Assembly (NCBI GenBank): GCA_937923605.1
Contig: CALDTY010000010.1
Location: 1-64,000, forward strand
DNA: 64,000 bases
Reading direction: 5' to 3'
From: Candidatus Absconditabacterales bacterium
GTDB taxonomy: Bacteria > Patescibacteriota > Gracilibacteria > Absconditabacterales > Absconditicoccaceae
Below are positions 22,213 to 35,100 of the stretch, in pieces. Both the position numbers and the translations under genes were made by a program. Under the pieces are notes generated by a model that had not been told where the DNA came from, ran no database searches, and saw nothing but the letters and a program-made list of their open reading frames with translations. Positions within the stretch are counted from its first letter, which is position 1; every line of letters begins with the position of its first letter.

Positions 22213-23394
22213 ATGGTATTAGATAATGTGTTTAAATTATATTTACATAAAGCCGGAAGGTGAAGTATGTTGCTTCTACCAGTTATTGTCTTGTTCTTTC
22301 AAGATAAAGGTTTAGATATGACACAAATTTTTCTTCTTCAAAGTTTTTTTGCAGCGTCAGTTGTTATACTTGAGGTGCCTACATGATATATATGAGATAT
22401 GCTAAGAAGAAAAGATGGATTAATGATATGAAGTCTTTTTGGCCTAGTAGGACGAATATTGTATCACTTTGCATCTTGATTTTGGACATTTGCAATTGCA
22501 GAGCTTGCTTTGGCTTTTGCTTACACATTTTACTCTTGAAGTGATACTGCGTTATTATATGACACATTATTATGTGAATGAAAAGAAGATGAATTTAAAA
22601 AGACAAAATGAAAATTTCTTGCGATTGGTAATTTTTCCGAAGCATTATGAGCTGTCCTTTGATGATTTTTAGCTACATATTGATTTCGGTTTCTTACTAG
22701 TCTTCAAATTCTTTTTGCCATCTTTGTGCTACTTGTTTCATTTACTTTCCATGAGCCACATAGAGAGAGATATGAAATTCATGAAGCGTGAATAGGTCAT
22801 CTCAAAAGAATGATATGGGAAACTTTATCGAAAAAGAATTGATTAAGCAGTCTTATTTTCTACTCAGCCTGTACCTGAGTTTCCACAATGTTTTGGGTAT
22901 GGATTGCGCAACCATATTTTGAGTTTTTGCAAATACCTTTAGTTTGGTTTTGAATATTACGATGAGTTTGAAATGCAAGTGTATGATTTTTTTCACTATA
23001 CGCACATAAATTTGAAACGTTTGTTTCTGAAAAAACTTTATTATTTTCCTTTCCATTAATTAGTGTCTTGTGATATGTTTTGATGTGATCTTTCCCAGCT
23101 ATATTTTTGATTTCATGTATGTTTTTTTTCTACGGAGTAAGGTGAGTGTCATGAGTTATTTATGCGGACATTGTCAATAGAAATGTTAGTTCGAAGGAAA
23201 GGGCAACTATAATGTCACTTCAAAGTTTAGCTTTTAGATTTTGATTTATGTTGACCTGACCAATGGTTTGACGAGTAATTGATGGATATTGAATTTTACA
23301 TTGATTTTATGCTGCTTGATTAATATCTCTATTTTTATGAATCATATGATGGTTTTTTTTGTACAGATCAAATTTTATATATACATCTACTTAA
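22213..23394 (+). CDS. MFS-type transporter
   Basis: 393 residues with about 12 hydrophobic segments, the normal topology of the major facilitator superfamily. Seen: an amphipathic start, a segment GDMLRRKDGLMIGSLFGLVG between segments 2 and 3, which fits the MFS motif A position (G-x-x-x-D-R-x-G-R/K-R type), and a long charged central loop around FHEPHRERYEIHEAG. Substrate unknown. UGA encodes most of its Gly residues. The stop overlaps the start of the next gene (TAATG), which points to coupled translation. Confidence 0.8.
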
Positions 23395-24053
23395 TGTTTC
23401 TATTTCTATTGCCACCTTCAGAATGAAAAAAGGAATGATGAATCGTAGCAGATAGCTTGAGAGAGTTTAGATTTCCATTGCCAGTAGATATTGCATCACT
23501 TGCCACACAAAAAGATTTGAAGTGTGTAGGGAAAAGATATCAAGAGTGAATCTCGTTGAACTCAAACATAAATTACTCATTACTACTTCCAGCAATACAA
23601 AGGTATTCTGGAGTTATGTTCAAATCAATAGCGTATGATTCAATGTCTCATGCCTCTCAAGAATTTTTCGACAATCATACTCTAATTTTGTCAGGTATGT
23701 ATTGACTAGTGAAGCCAAAAGAACTTATTTGAAATTATAAGCTACCTATAGATACAAAGTGACTCAGACAACGGTGGTGAGATATATTAACTGATTCATT
23801 GATTCAAAAGTATGAATGAGAGACAGTTGTTTTTATTGATCTTCTCTCATGAGCATATCAAAAATTACTTAATGAAAAGAAACTACGTGCAGCTTGATTT
23901 AAATATTTAACAATTTCTTTTTATAAAAAGGAAGGAAATAAGTACACGCATTGAGTCAAAAAAGTTAAAGGAGAGCGGCTGAGACAGATATGTGATCAAA
24001 GAAATATGAAATTTAATCCAGATCATTCTTCTTTTGTAAAAATTGTTGTTTAG
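23394..24053 (+). CDS. yaaA: YaaA-family (DUF328) protein
   Basis: 219 residues. The beginning FLFLLPPSEGKK is the family signature (usually 'iLLSPaKt' or 'lLPPSegK'). SIAYDSMSH and the block LILSGMYGLVKPKELIGNYK match the conserved 'sGlYGlLrPlD.i..Yrlem' region, and FIDLLSGAYQKLL and VKGERLRQI follow in order. YaaA proteins protect against peroxide, reportedly by lowering free iron and binding DNA. Starts in the stop codon of the MFS gene. Its 3' end overlaps the next convergent gene by 41 bp. The gene symbol is by family only. Confidence 0.8.
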
Positions 24054-24441
24054 TTTGATCAATAATTTTATTTTTGACTCTTTTTCGTTCTCATTTGATA
24101 TATATATCTCCTCATATTTGTTCAGCATAAATTCACTTTTCGTGTTCATCAAGATGTAAATGTCACACTGTTTCCAATCATGCTAGAAAGAAATCTTTAA
24201 AAAAGATATAATTTTTTTCTATCATTCTATTTGTGAATTCTAAGTTTTCTTCTACTTTGTATTTAGTGACATAGGCATCATTTTTCCATCTTCAGCAGAC
24301 ATCTCTAATATGTCAAAATCATTTAGTTAAGGTTTCACAGGTTTGTTTTGAAATTTTCTTTGTGCATTCGCAATTATTCTCTCATACTGAACAAGGAGAT
24401 CATATTTTAGAAATCATAATATCATTAACATCAAACTCCAT
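24013..24441 (-). CDS. Hypothetical protein with Cys/His-rich start
   Basis: 142 residues, not recognised. The first half carries seven Cys (CSVGENNCECTK, QTCETLTK and DVCGRWK among them), suggestive of a metal site but not matching a family I know. The second half is basic and helical, ending DQTKQQFLQKKNDLD. A His-rich piece (GHLHLDEHEKG) lies near residue 92. No signal peptide. It lies 59 bp downstream of the pseudouridine synthase gene, on the same strand, and its 3' end overlaps yaaA on the opposite strand by 41 bp, unusual for this window. Confidence 0.65.
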
Positions 24442-24500
24442 ACTGTTTATATAAGTAGAACTTTATGATAAGTATATATGAGAAGATATTATTTGCAAAT

Positions 24501-25169
24501 TTAGAGTTCTATGTATTTTCGCTTTCCTTTTTTTAGTCATTTCAGTTGCCATACTCAGATACGATCTCTACGAAGATAGCTAACCTCATTTCATACAGCG
24601 ACGAGCATGCGCTTTACTTGGTGAAATTTTCATTCAGTAATAGTTAATAGTAAGGATGTCTCTGATATTTTTTTTACTGTGGCTGGTCTTGTCTTTTTTC
24701 AATCAAGATCAATTCACTGTTCAAGTTTTTTGATCATTGATTGAGTGATTGGAATATGCGTCTGTACAAAATACTCTTTATCAACTTTTTTGTGAGGATG
24801 TATGATGTTATGTATAACTTTTCAGTCTGAACTACAAAAAAGTAATCATTCGGTATCAACATCTAATCTTCAAGCAATTTCTACGAGTTCTGCATATGGA
24901 CAATCTTCAAGTAAATCCTTGTAGCTCGGATATGGTCATTCATCTATATTAGAGCTTATGTATCAAGCTGGTTTATGAATAAGAATATGAACTTGAAATT
25001 TTACAGGTATAGTATCTTGATGCACTTTGATTATATCTCATTCTTTAATTTTTATTTGAGGTGAATCTACTTTATCATCATTCAAAAGAACCTCTCAGGT
25101 TTTGAGAAGTTTTTTGATTTGTCTTCTTGGGACAATTCATAGGTGTGCTAGATATTTATCAATACGCAT
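24501..25169 (-). CDS. RsuA/RluB-type rRNA pseudouridine synthase
   Basis: 222 residues. N-terminal S4 RNA-binding domain (RIDKYLAHLGIVPRRQIKKL), then the synthase: HKPAGYISS, the catalytic-Asp motif AGRLDVDTEGLLFCSSDG (Asp near residue 103), KEYFVQTH, and the C-terminal TITEGKFHQVKRMLVAVG with YLRRDRIG. It isomerises a uridine in ribosomal RNA, either the 16S (RsuA) or the 23S (RluB/E/F); this cannot be decided here. On the minus strand 21 bp downstream of the RlmL-type gene, hence probably one transcript for rRNA modification. Confidence 0.9.
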
Positions 25170-25190
25170 ATAATTTTAGAAATTTTAAAT

Positions 25191-26297
25191 TTACTTACTG
25201 ACATATATATTAACTTCTTCAGAACCATTTTTTGTCTTTTTTGTAGACCAAGTATTATAATTGAATATTTTTTTTGATCATGAATATCATGTCATCACCA
25301 CAGTTTTTTTGTTTATACTAGTTGCGAACGTTGAATGTATTTCCTCTAAATCTTCTTGATCTAAACGTAGTCAGTATGGTGGATTGCTTACTACAGTTAC
25401 CGAAGATCATGAAAGAGAAAGATCTCGTTTTGCATGATCATGAATATCTCCATATTTGAATATAATGTCATCCGCGACTCATGCATTCTTTGCATTCTTC
25501 TTAGCTGTTTCAATCATTGCTTCATCTATGTCTGATCAAATTATAGTATATTTCTTTGAATAGATATTACTTTCAGCGTCAGATCTCATTTTTTCAAATA
25601 TCGCTTTATCATATACTGGAAAGTCTTCAAACGCAAAATATCTATCTAGTCATGGAGCAATATTCTTTGCTATCATAGCTGCTTCAATGCAAATGGTTCA
25701 TGAACCACAACATGGATCTATTAAAGGATCTTTAAAATTCCAATTTGCAATTTGAACTAATGCTGCAGCGAGATTTTCTTTTACAGGAGCTTCTCACGCT
25801 TCATGCCTATATCATCTTTCGTGTAAGCTTGATCAAGATGTATTAATATAAATGCTGCAAATATTCTTATTTATTATTACGTAAATCTGTTGTGATGGTT
25901 TTGTTTCATCTATATTCCAATGATCATCTTTTGATCAAGTTAACTTTGAGATAATGGCTTTATGAATAATAGATTGAGATGATTTCGTTGAATCTATTTG
26001 CGATTGTCTTAAATGAACTTTTACAGATACTCATTGTCAAATACCTATGTATGAAGATCGATCAATTTCAGAAGTTGTATCAAATAGGTCATCAAAATTT
26101 GTACAAATTGATGGTGTATTTAAACGTAAATATATCTTATTTGCAATCCTAGAGTGCAAATTTAAATAATATGCATCCTGCAGCTGTTTCTCAACATATG
26201 TTCAAGTGTCAAAAGTCTCTAATGAAGAAAAGTTCATTTTTTTAAGTTCATTATTGAGTATTCCGCTTAAACCATATGGACAAGTAATTAGTAGCAT
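25191..26297 (-). CDS. RlmL-type (THUMP) 23S rRNA guanine methyltransferase
   Basis: 368 residues. The N-terminal part (about 1-165) is the THUMP/ferredoxin-like RNA-binding region. The catalytic part has [16 protein letters not shown] (motif I, near residue 187), a [13 protein letters not shown] acidic motif (near 248), and the catalytic SNPPYGLRL tetrapeptide NPPY (near 308). This is the m2G-methyltransferase family of RlmL/RlmN-terminal-type and Trm14/TrmG enzymes; tRNA cannot be excluded as substrate. Start ATG at 26297 encodes [14 protein letters not shown], typical of the family start. Confidence 0.85.
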
Positions 26298-26368
26298 GAA
26301 GTAAGGTGTAGTTATATTGTAAATGAAATTAATATTGATAAGATAGGTGAATAATTCTTTGTCAAGTT

Positions 26369-28960
26369 ATGAAAAAACTCACTCCAGCTCAACAGCAGTA
26401 TACGGAACTTAAACAGCAACACAATGATTGCCTGCTTTTTTTTCGTTTATGAGATTTTTATGAATTATTTCATGATGATGCAAGAACTGCACACAAGGTG
26501 TTATGAATTACATTGACCGCGAGAAATAAGAATGCACCAAACCCAATACCTATGGCCTGAATCCCTCATCATGCATTAGAGAAATATCTTCCATTGCTCA
26601 TCGCTGCATGATATAAGGTAGCACTAGCAGAGCAGGTTTGACTTCCTCAGCCCTGAAAAGTTGTTGAAAGAAAAGTGGTTCAAGTGATTACTCCTGGTAC
26701 ATATATATGAACTCAAACAGATGAGCAATTTATTTTAGCTATTACTCACAACAGCGAATGATATCATATTGCTTGGTGAGACTTTACATTAGGTTCTTAT
26801 TTTACAAAGACATACATGTCTTTCGATGATCTACTGAATAATATTGAAAACAATCAAATTGTCGAAGTAGTTATTTCATCTGAGTGTAACTGAAAACAGG
26901 ACATTATTGATTACTTTGATGAAAAATCTATACCTATTTCGATGCTTGATGTGCCATATGACACAGATGAGTTTATACAGCAACAACTTCAAGTTAAAAC
27001 ATTGGCTTGATACTGAGCAGCTTTAACTTGATGAAGAAGCTCAGCTATTGCAATGTTGTTTTCATACTTACATGACACCCAAAAGACATCGATCTGAGCA
27101 GTTTACAGTATTATGTACTCTTGAAATAAAGATACGATGCACTTGGATTCTATAACTATTAAAAATTTAGAGTTATTTCAATCTAGTTACGAATGAACAA
27201 AAGAGCAGTCGTTATTTAATGTTATTGATACATGTAACACTGCAATGTGATCTAGAATGTTGGCAAGTTGGATGAGAGAGCCTCTAAAAGATACTCATAA
27301 AATAAAAGAAAGAAGCTCAAGTATATTATATTACATCGATGAAGAAAATCAAAGATTATTGCTTAGTAAATGGTTAAAACAATTGCCAGATCTCCCAAGA
27401 TTATTAACATCTATTATTTACAAGAAACCTTCCCCATTAAAAATACAGGCCTTGCAGCATATTTTGTGACCACTATTTGAACAAGAGGTATTGTTAGAGG
27501 CATTACGTGCTAAGTGATGATTAGACGGATGAACAATTAGTCAGTTGAACGAATTATTTGATTATTTAAAAAACACTTTAAAGGAGTGAACAATATATGA
27601 TACTAAAGATTTTATCGCTCAATGATTTGATAATGAAGTAGACAGACTTCGCCAAATTGCTTATGAGTCAGATGATTTATTAATAAATTATCAGCAGTAT
27701 TTGGTCTCTGCTTCATGAGTATCTAATGTAAAGGTTACGTATATAAAAAATCAAGGTTATTCGTTAGAAGTAACTCCCAAGGATATTGATCAATTTGAAA
27801 CTATTATTACATTATGAGATGAAAAACTGGATCTAGTGCGTACCCAATCACTTAAATGAGGACAACGTTATGTTAGTTCTTATTTATCAGAATTGCAGAA
27901 CAGTATCTTGCAAGCATCAGATAAGCTGATAGAAAGAGAATGACTTCTTTTGCAAGAAATTATTCTTGTGATAAGGCAACAGTACGAACAATTGCTCTCA
28001 TTATCTCACTCAATCTGACTTATAGATGTATTCACATCTCATGCGCAATTTGCACAAAGTCATAATCGAACAAGCCCAGACGTCACAGAGCATAAAAAAT
28101 TGAATATCATTTGATGAAAACATCCAGTAGTAGAAAAATATCTATCACATACAGATCAGTTTATACCAAATGATTTATCTTTCAGTAAGAATGATTTTTT
28201 CCACCTTGTTACATGACCTAACATGTGATGAAAATCTACATATTTGAGACAGAATGCAATTATTGTTTTACTTTCACACATGTGATGTATGGTGCCAGCG
28301 CAATCTGCTAGTATACCATTGATTGATTGAATCTTTGCTCGTGTGTGATCATGAGATGCTTTAGCTAAAAATCAATCTACGTTTATGACTGAGATGACTG
28401 AAATGGCAAATATTTTACATCATGCTACTTCGAAATCATTTGTCATTTTAGATGAACTTTGACGTTGAACTTCAACTTATGATGGACTTGCTTTAGCTAA
28501 AGCAATAACTGTCTACATGTGTCAAGATATATGATCATATGTCCTATTTGCAACACATTATCATGAGTTAACAAAATTAGAATGAGCATCTAGATGACTT
28601 TCTAACTGGCGTGTTGATGTTTCAGAAAACAATGATACTGTTTTATTTTTAAAGAAAATAGTACAATGAGGAGCTTCAAAGAGTTATTGAATTGATGTTG
28701 CTAAATTTGCATGATTGCCTCAAAAAGTCACAGCTGCTGCACAAGTGTATTTAGAGGAATTAGAAAAGAATAAAGTTGAATTTTCACAGAAACCTAATCA
28801 AATAACTCTTTTTGAGGAGTCTTTGAATAATGAAAATGATAACCAACTATCTATAGATATTCTCAAAAAAATAGCTGACATCCAATTGAATGAAACATCT
28901 CCAATCGACTTAATGAAGATTATCCAAGAAATGCAGCAAGAAATTAGTGATAATCAATAA
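26369..28960 (+). CDS. mutS: DNA mismatch repair protein MutS
   Basis: 863 residues, a full-length MutS. The mismatch-binding domain has the FYELF motif in FFRLGDFYELF near residue 35 (Phe that stacks on the mismatch). The ATPase part has Walker A GPNMGGKST near residue 617 (all three Gly are UGA), Walker B FVILDELGRGTST near 695 and the ATHYHEL motif near 730. The C-terminus has the helix-turn-helix and a coil before the dimer end. It recognises mismatches after replication with MutL. The stop is 152 bp ahead of the giant surface-protein gene. Confidence 0.95.
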
Positions 28961-29082
28961 GCTTATAAGCTATTTCATTGTAAAGCTATACCAATTTTCT
29001 TACATAAAATTACAACATACCATATTGATTTGTAAAGCAAAAGTGATAACCATTAGTTTGCATTTTTTTATTGTTTTCTTAG

Positions 29083-29100
29083 TGTTTACCTATTGTTTAC
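29083..29100 (+). promoter_or_regulatory. TGTTTAC direct repeat before the giant gene
   Basis: TGTTTAC occurs at 29083-29089 and again at 29094-29100, 11 bp apart, about one helical turn, in the 152-bp gap before the ATG at 29113. It could be an operator or extended promoter element. It is too close to the start codon to be a -35 element of a transcript with a leader. Confidence 0.35.
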
Positions 29101-29112
29101 GATAAAAAAAAT

Positions 29113-32100
29113 ATGCAAAAACTCAAAAAATATTTCGTGAGTAGCATTATATTTTTATACCTTATCTCGACCTTTACTCAGACAAGTATATTTTGGCTTG
29201 CGCCAAAAGAAGTCTATGCGCAATCTTGATGATCTCATAGTAATATTGCAGCAGTATTAGTGGATACAACTATTTATGATTCTATAAGTTGAGATTTATC
29301 TTGGTATGCAAACACTTATCTTCCAAAACAACAACCTTGAACTGAATTAGTAGTGTTGCCGCTAGACCCATCAGGATTTAACGCAGATGATGTTTATCGT
29401 ATTCTTGAAAATTTATATTTTGACTGAAAGAAAGACTGAGGAAGCACTCTTGTTTGAGTTATAATCTTTTGAGAAATTCCTTTGCCTAGTATTGAAGTTG
29501 ATTGAAAACCATTTTTATCATTGCATCCCTATACAGATTTTGAAGGACCACCTATGTTTACTTTCAATGAATGACGCTGATTACGATTACCTAATTGATC
29601 TTCACATTCACAACCTGAAATTCGACATTCAATAATTCCAACAAACAACGTAGCAGTATTTACAAAGTTTTTTCAAAAGCTCAAAAAATATCACAACGAT
29701 CCAACAGAATATGCAACCTGACAAATTTGGTACGATGACTATGAGTTGATGCAAAAATCTTTCTCTAATGAGCAGCTGGACGAATATATAAACACTTTAT
29801 TGTTTGCAGAAGATGTAAGTTATAGAAGAATAAATAGTTCACTTACCGATGTACTTAATTCAGAATATGCAGAAGATCTTCTGTGAACTCTAGAGGTAAT
29901 GGAAGAGAAGTATGCTGAATCTGTTGCTCAATGAGTTCCTGATGAACTTACTCACCCTAAAGTAGATGGTGTACGTACAAGAATTGATACATGAGTATCA
30001 ACAATCAAAAACTTACTTTTCCCAAAAGATTGAGAAGTGAAAGAAATCTTGAGTAATTCGGAAGACAGTCCAATTGCTGCATCTAAGAATCCAGTTCCAA
30101 CATTGATAAATGCAAAACAAAATGAAAACAATTTCCGTGAACTTTTTTCAGTTTATTGAGACGAATATTTCTCAACCTTAGAAGATAATCTTTCTGCTGC
30201 ATGAAGATATGGAATGAAAACAGTAGACAACACATTGGAATTTATTCAATTGAAAGATCTTGTAGCAATGTCTTATTTGAAAGACATTAATACAATATTA
30301 GAGCACGCACTTGATGACAAAATACAGCAAGAACAGTATATGCTCAAAGAAGCCCTTCCTACCTGGTATGAAAAACGAAAGAGTGATGATATTTTAACTT
30401 GTTCACCAGATTGATGATCTGAGATTGATTTAGATCTTCCTTGATTTTGAGTTAACCCTGTCTGATCTAAGTTTCTCAATGAAAGATATGAAAATTTCTA
30501 TTTTTGAAAATATGCTTGAGATGTGCAACAATATGATGATTTACATGTATATAGAGGTGACTGGAGTAATCTTGATGCGACAACATTAATTAATTCACCA
30601 ATTGCAGTGCGTTCACTTGAAGATATACCGTTTGAATGGAATAAAACTACAATTTGAGCATCTTTTTGATGATTTGCTCAACAAACAAGATCAATGAGAT
30701 GAACTAATTTTGATAAATGATGAAAGGAACTCGAGTTATATAACACATTTGAATGTGAAGATGATCCAAGAGAGTGGTCAAAGTATTTCCGATGATGATC
30801 TTCTCAATTCAATATAGATCCAGAAAAATTAGAAGCAAACGCAAAAGATATAAATTTTGATCCAGAATTTTATGATAGAACCTATATGCGGCATCCTACC
30901 GTAAATAGAGCGATATGATGACCCCAATATGATCCTGCAGGAGCAACTCTTATGATGGAAAATGAATTTTGAGAGCCAACAATATCTGCTTGAAATAATT
31001 TCTTTGATTGATTTTCAGTTCAATCAATTTGAGAAAATTTAGAAGTGAATAACGCAACAATTCCAGATTGTGTACCCTTAGAACAAGATGATGACATAGA
31101 CAACGATGGCTTAGCAAATGATGCAGAGGAAGAGTTAGATATTGATGGAGATTGAATATTAGATACAAATGATGGCGATATTGATGGTGACTGTATTCCA
31201 AATACTCAAGATGATGATATCGATGGAGACTGAGAAAAAAATTGAAGAGATAGTGACTGTAATGGAGGTGGCTGAAATTGTGGGCAAGATAATGATGACG
31301 ATAGTGATGGAATTCCAGACGACCTAGATACAGATGATGATAATGACTGAACACCAGATGATCAAGAACCAGATCAAGATGGTGATGGAATCATAGATTC
31401 TGAAGATCCAGATGATGACAATGATTGACTCGAAGATGAAGTAGATCCAGATGATGACAATGATGGAATTTTAGATGAGGATGAGCTAGATAGTGATGGA
31501 GATTGAATTCCAGATGATGATGATCCAGATGATGACAATGATGGAATTCCAGACAATCTAGATACTGAAAATAACGTTGTCGTGCCAATGATTACGGCTG
31601 ATACCTTGCATCTAACTGCAGCTAAAGATTTTTCTGAAGTAGTTAAAGTAGATTGATTAAGTCGCTTTGACTATACAAGAGTATTAAAGCCGTTACTCCC
31701 ACAATTCGTAAGAGCAAAAAGAGAAAAAATGTATTGTGAAAATAGAAAAGAAAAAGACGACTATCCATGACTTTCACCATATGAAGAAATAGATTTCTTC
31801 CAGGTCTGGGAAAATGAACTAGTGGAACAAGATACTAAAAAAGTGATTTCTGTATCACAGAATCCCATAGAGGGTTGAGGTTGAGTTGATCGTTTTAGAA
31901 AATCTGATGTCGCAACAATTGAAATAGACGATGCATGAATGATGAAAGAAAATTGGAGACCACGATTTTATGAACAGAACATTCCAAGTTGAACTGAATT
32001 TTTAAAAGATTCAGATGTAGATAGAATTCCAGATATTTTCGATTATGATTTAGATGGTGATTCTATAGAGAATGAAGAGGATATAGATATTGATAATGAT

Positions 32101-35100
32101 TCAATTTTAAATGTAAATGATCCAGATATTGATGGAGACTGATTTTTGAACTGGTTGGATAAAGATGTTGATGGAGATCTAGTAGATGATGAATTTGATT
32201 GAGATGCTGATGGAGATTGAGTGATTAGTGATGATCGAAATGATGAGTTTTCAGATAGTGATGAAAATGACACAGAACAAGGAGATGAAGATAAAGAATG
32301 ATCAAAATGCGGTGGATGATGAAGTTGTGGAAGATGATCGAAACAAGAATCTTCTGACGAAGAAGTAGACCCAATTTCAGATGAAGAAGAATCAATACCA
32401 GAATTAGAAGATCCATTTGACTATGAAGTACAAAATCTAGCTAAACAGATAGAAACCTTAGAAGAGAATTTCACAAAAGAATATTTAGTTATTGAGCTTT
32501 CAGATAGTGACTGTCAGTACTGTATTGATCAGGCTGACAAAATTAATAATGATCTTGGTCTTCAAAGTCAATTAACAAACACTTGTGACTTTTTGGTCCT
32601 TACTCCAAATTGAAACTTACGTGATTGGGTGACTGAGGTATGAGCTCAGACAACATTTGTATGATGAAAATCTAGAGAAATTACTGAGTGAAATATTCGA
32701 GACTTAGAGACGATTTTTGAAGACTGAAGAAGTGCAGCTGGAATGCCGCATACATTTATAGTTGATCAAGAATGAAAAGTGGTAAGTCGCGCGATGGGTT
32801 CATTGCCACCGGACTTAGATTCATACTGTCCAGTTGATAAGAAAAGTGCTCAAACTAACTCTTCGATACTGTGATTACTTTCCAATCCAGTATATGCTCA
32901 AGATGAAGATCCAGATGAAGAAGAATGTGTTCCATTGGAACAAGATGATGATATTGATGATGATGGAATTCCAAATCAAGAGGATTATGATGATATAGAT
33001 GGAGATGGAATCCCAAATGATCAAGATGGAGATATAGATGGAGATTGTATTCCAAATACATCTGATGAAGACATAGATGGAGACGGAAAAGAAAATGGAA
33101 AAGATAGTGATTGTAATGGCAATGGAAAATGATGTTGATCAGATAATGATGATGATAGTGATGGAATTCCAGATGATCAGGACAGTGATGATGATAACGA
33201 TGGAACACCTGATAATGAAGAAGGTGATAATGATAATGATTGAAAGATTGACTCAGATGATGAAGATGATGATAATGATAATATTCCAGATCAAGAAGAC
33301 GATACCCCATTTGGTGAAAACTGATGAGATGATAGCTGAAATGAAAGCTGAAATGATGATTCAACTTGATGAGGTGGTGAATCATGAGAAAATTCAGGCA
33401 GTGAGAACGGAAAAGATGATCAACAAGAAAGTGGTGACGAACAAGGAAATACGTCAAGCAATAATGAAACATTTATACCAGGACTTCCTTATAATGTAGA
33501 AGTCAGAGAAAATACATGTGATGCATTAGCTTGATGATTATGAACATATAGAGAATGGAAATACCGAGACTATCATATTATTGATACAGTTGTTCAACAT
33601 AAAGCTCCAACAAACACTATGCTGCACCAATCCAATGTGTTAACTATGGCTAGACCAATAGATGATCCAAGGTATACTACATTTCATGGAGTGGGTTGAG
33701 ATTTAGTAAAACTGGTATATGCTGATTTGTATAATATTCCAGTATACGATGATTGATGAATGTTGCTTGAAGAAAAAGCAATTGAAAAAAATGTTCGTAC
33801 ATACTTCACTCAGAAAACACAGCAATTTAATAAACAGTTGCAGGACCAACTACAAAAAGCTCCATGACATTATGCAAAACATGCGAGTGCATATGATTTT
33901 CTAGCTACAGTTCATAGTTCAGCAACACCAAATCGTTCATATTCTTTATTGCCGTCATGATTTCTTGAGGATCTTGTGTGAGAAGAACAAATCCAACGTA
34001 TAGCTCATTCTTTATATTATCTTGCATATCCGTGGGAACAGAGACCTTGAGGTTCAACAGTTGACGAGTTTTTGAAAAATGCGAGAAAAGAATTTAATTT
34101 AGATCGCAAGATTGAATACGTATCTGAATTGTATTTACTTTTAAAGCCGTGATTACCAGAGAAAGAAGCAGATGATCCAGTAATTCTTCCTAGATATATA
34201 GATCCTAATTTAAATCGAAAAGAAAGAAAAGCATACGAAATTTGATATATAAATTCCGATGGAAAAGATGGGATGCCAATTTCTAATGATACATATACAA
34301 CATATACTATACCAGATGCGTGATGAAGTCAGGCTCCAATTTCTTCTTTGATTCCAGATGTTTGATCATTCAATGAAGCTCGCACCAATGCAGAAAGTAT
34401 TGCCTCTGCTGAAGATGAAGAGTGTAATGTCCCAGATTCATGAACAGTTCCATTACTGAAACGACCTAAAGCCTTTAAGTGTCGATTAAAGCAAACTTGA
34501 GAGAAACCAATTGAGTTTGATATAAATGTTGGAGTAGAAGTGCAAAATAATTTCCTAGAAAGAATGATTATTGATTGGTTATGATCAGAACCCTCTGACA
34601 CCACATCATGAATGTTAGGAAAGGAATATTTGTATTCTTTTGAGAAACCTCAACCTTTATTTTGAGAAGTTTTTGCTCAGGAGGTAGAAGATGTAATGGA
34701 AGCGCTTAACTTTTGAAGTTTTGTACGTCTTGAACCAAGCGATGTTTTTTCACAGAACAATGATGTTGAAAATTTCCTTGTAATATGAAGCGATCGTGAT
34801 TTATGAGAGCTGTCAGTATCAGTCTCTTCTACTTGAGAAAATCAAATTATAATTAATTGATCAGATATAAGCACTACATCACTTGACTTAGATTTACTGT
34901 TAGATTGAACTCGTGAAAAATTACCAATTCGTATACAATGATCTAATTCTTCACCACAAAATATTCTTGTAAAAATTTGTAAATCATCATCTTGTGTCGA
35001 GAAATCAGTAACTTCATTTATGAGTCCATGATCGCTTGATCAGATATCTATAATCACTCCTTCATCTCAAGTGCCTAAATGATGAGCTATCCCTATTACT

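Noticed and set aside
31060-33306. Tandem-repeat DNA that might look like a CRISPR array
   Set aside because: The period is irregular, follows codons and encodes Asp/Gly repeats; there are no constant repeats with unique spacers.
30950-33472. Several minus-strand ORFs rich in His/Leu/Tyr or Ser opposite the giant gene
   Set aside because: They are the reverse complement of GAT-rich acidic repeats in the continuous plus-strand gene and have no family features.
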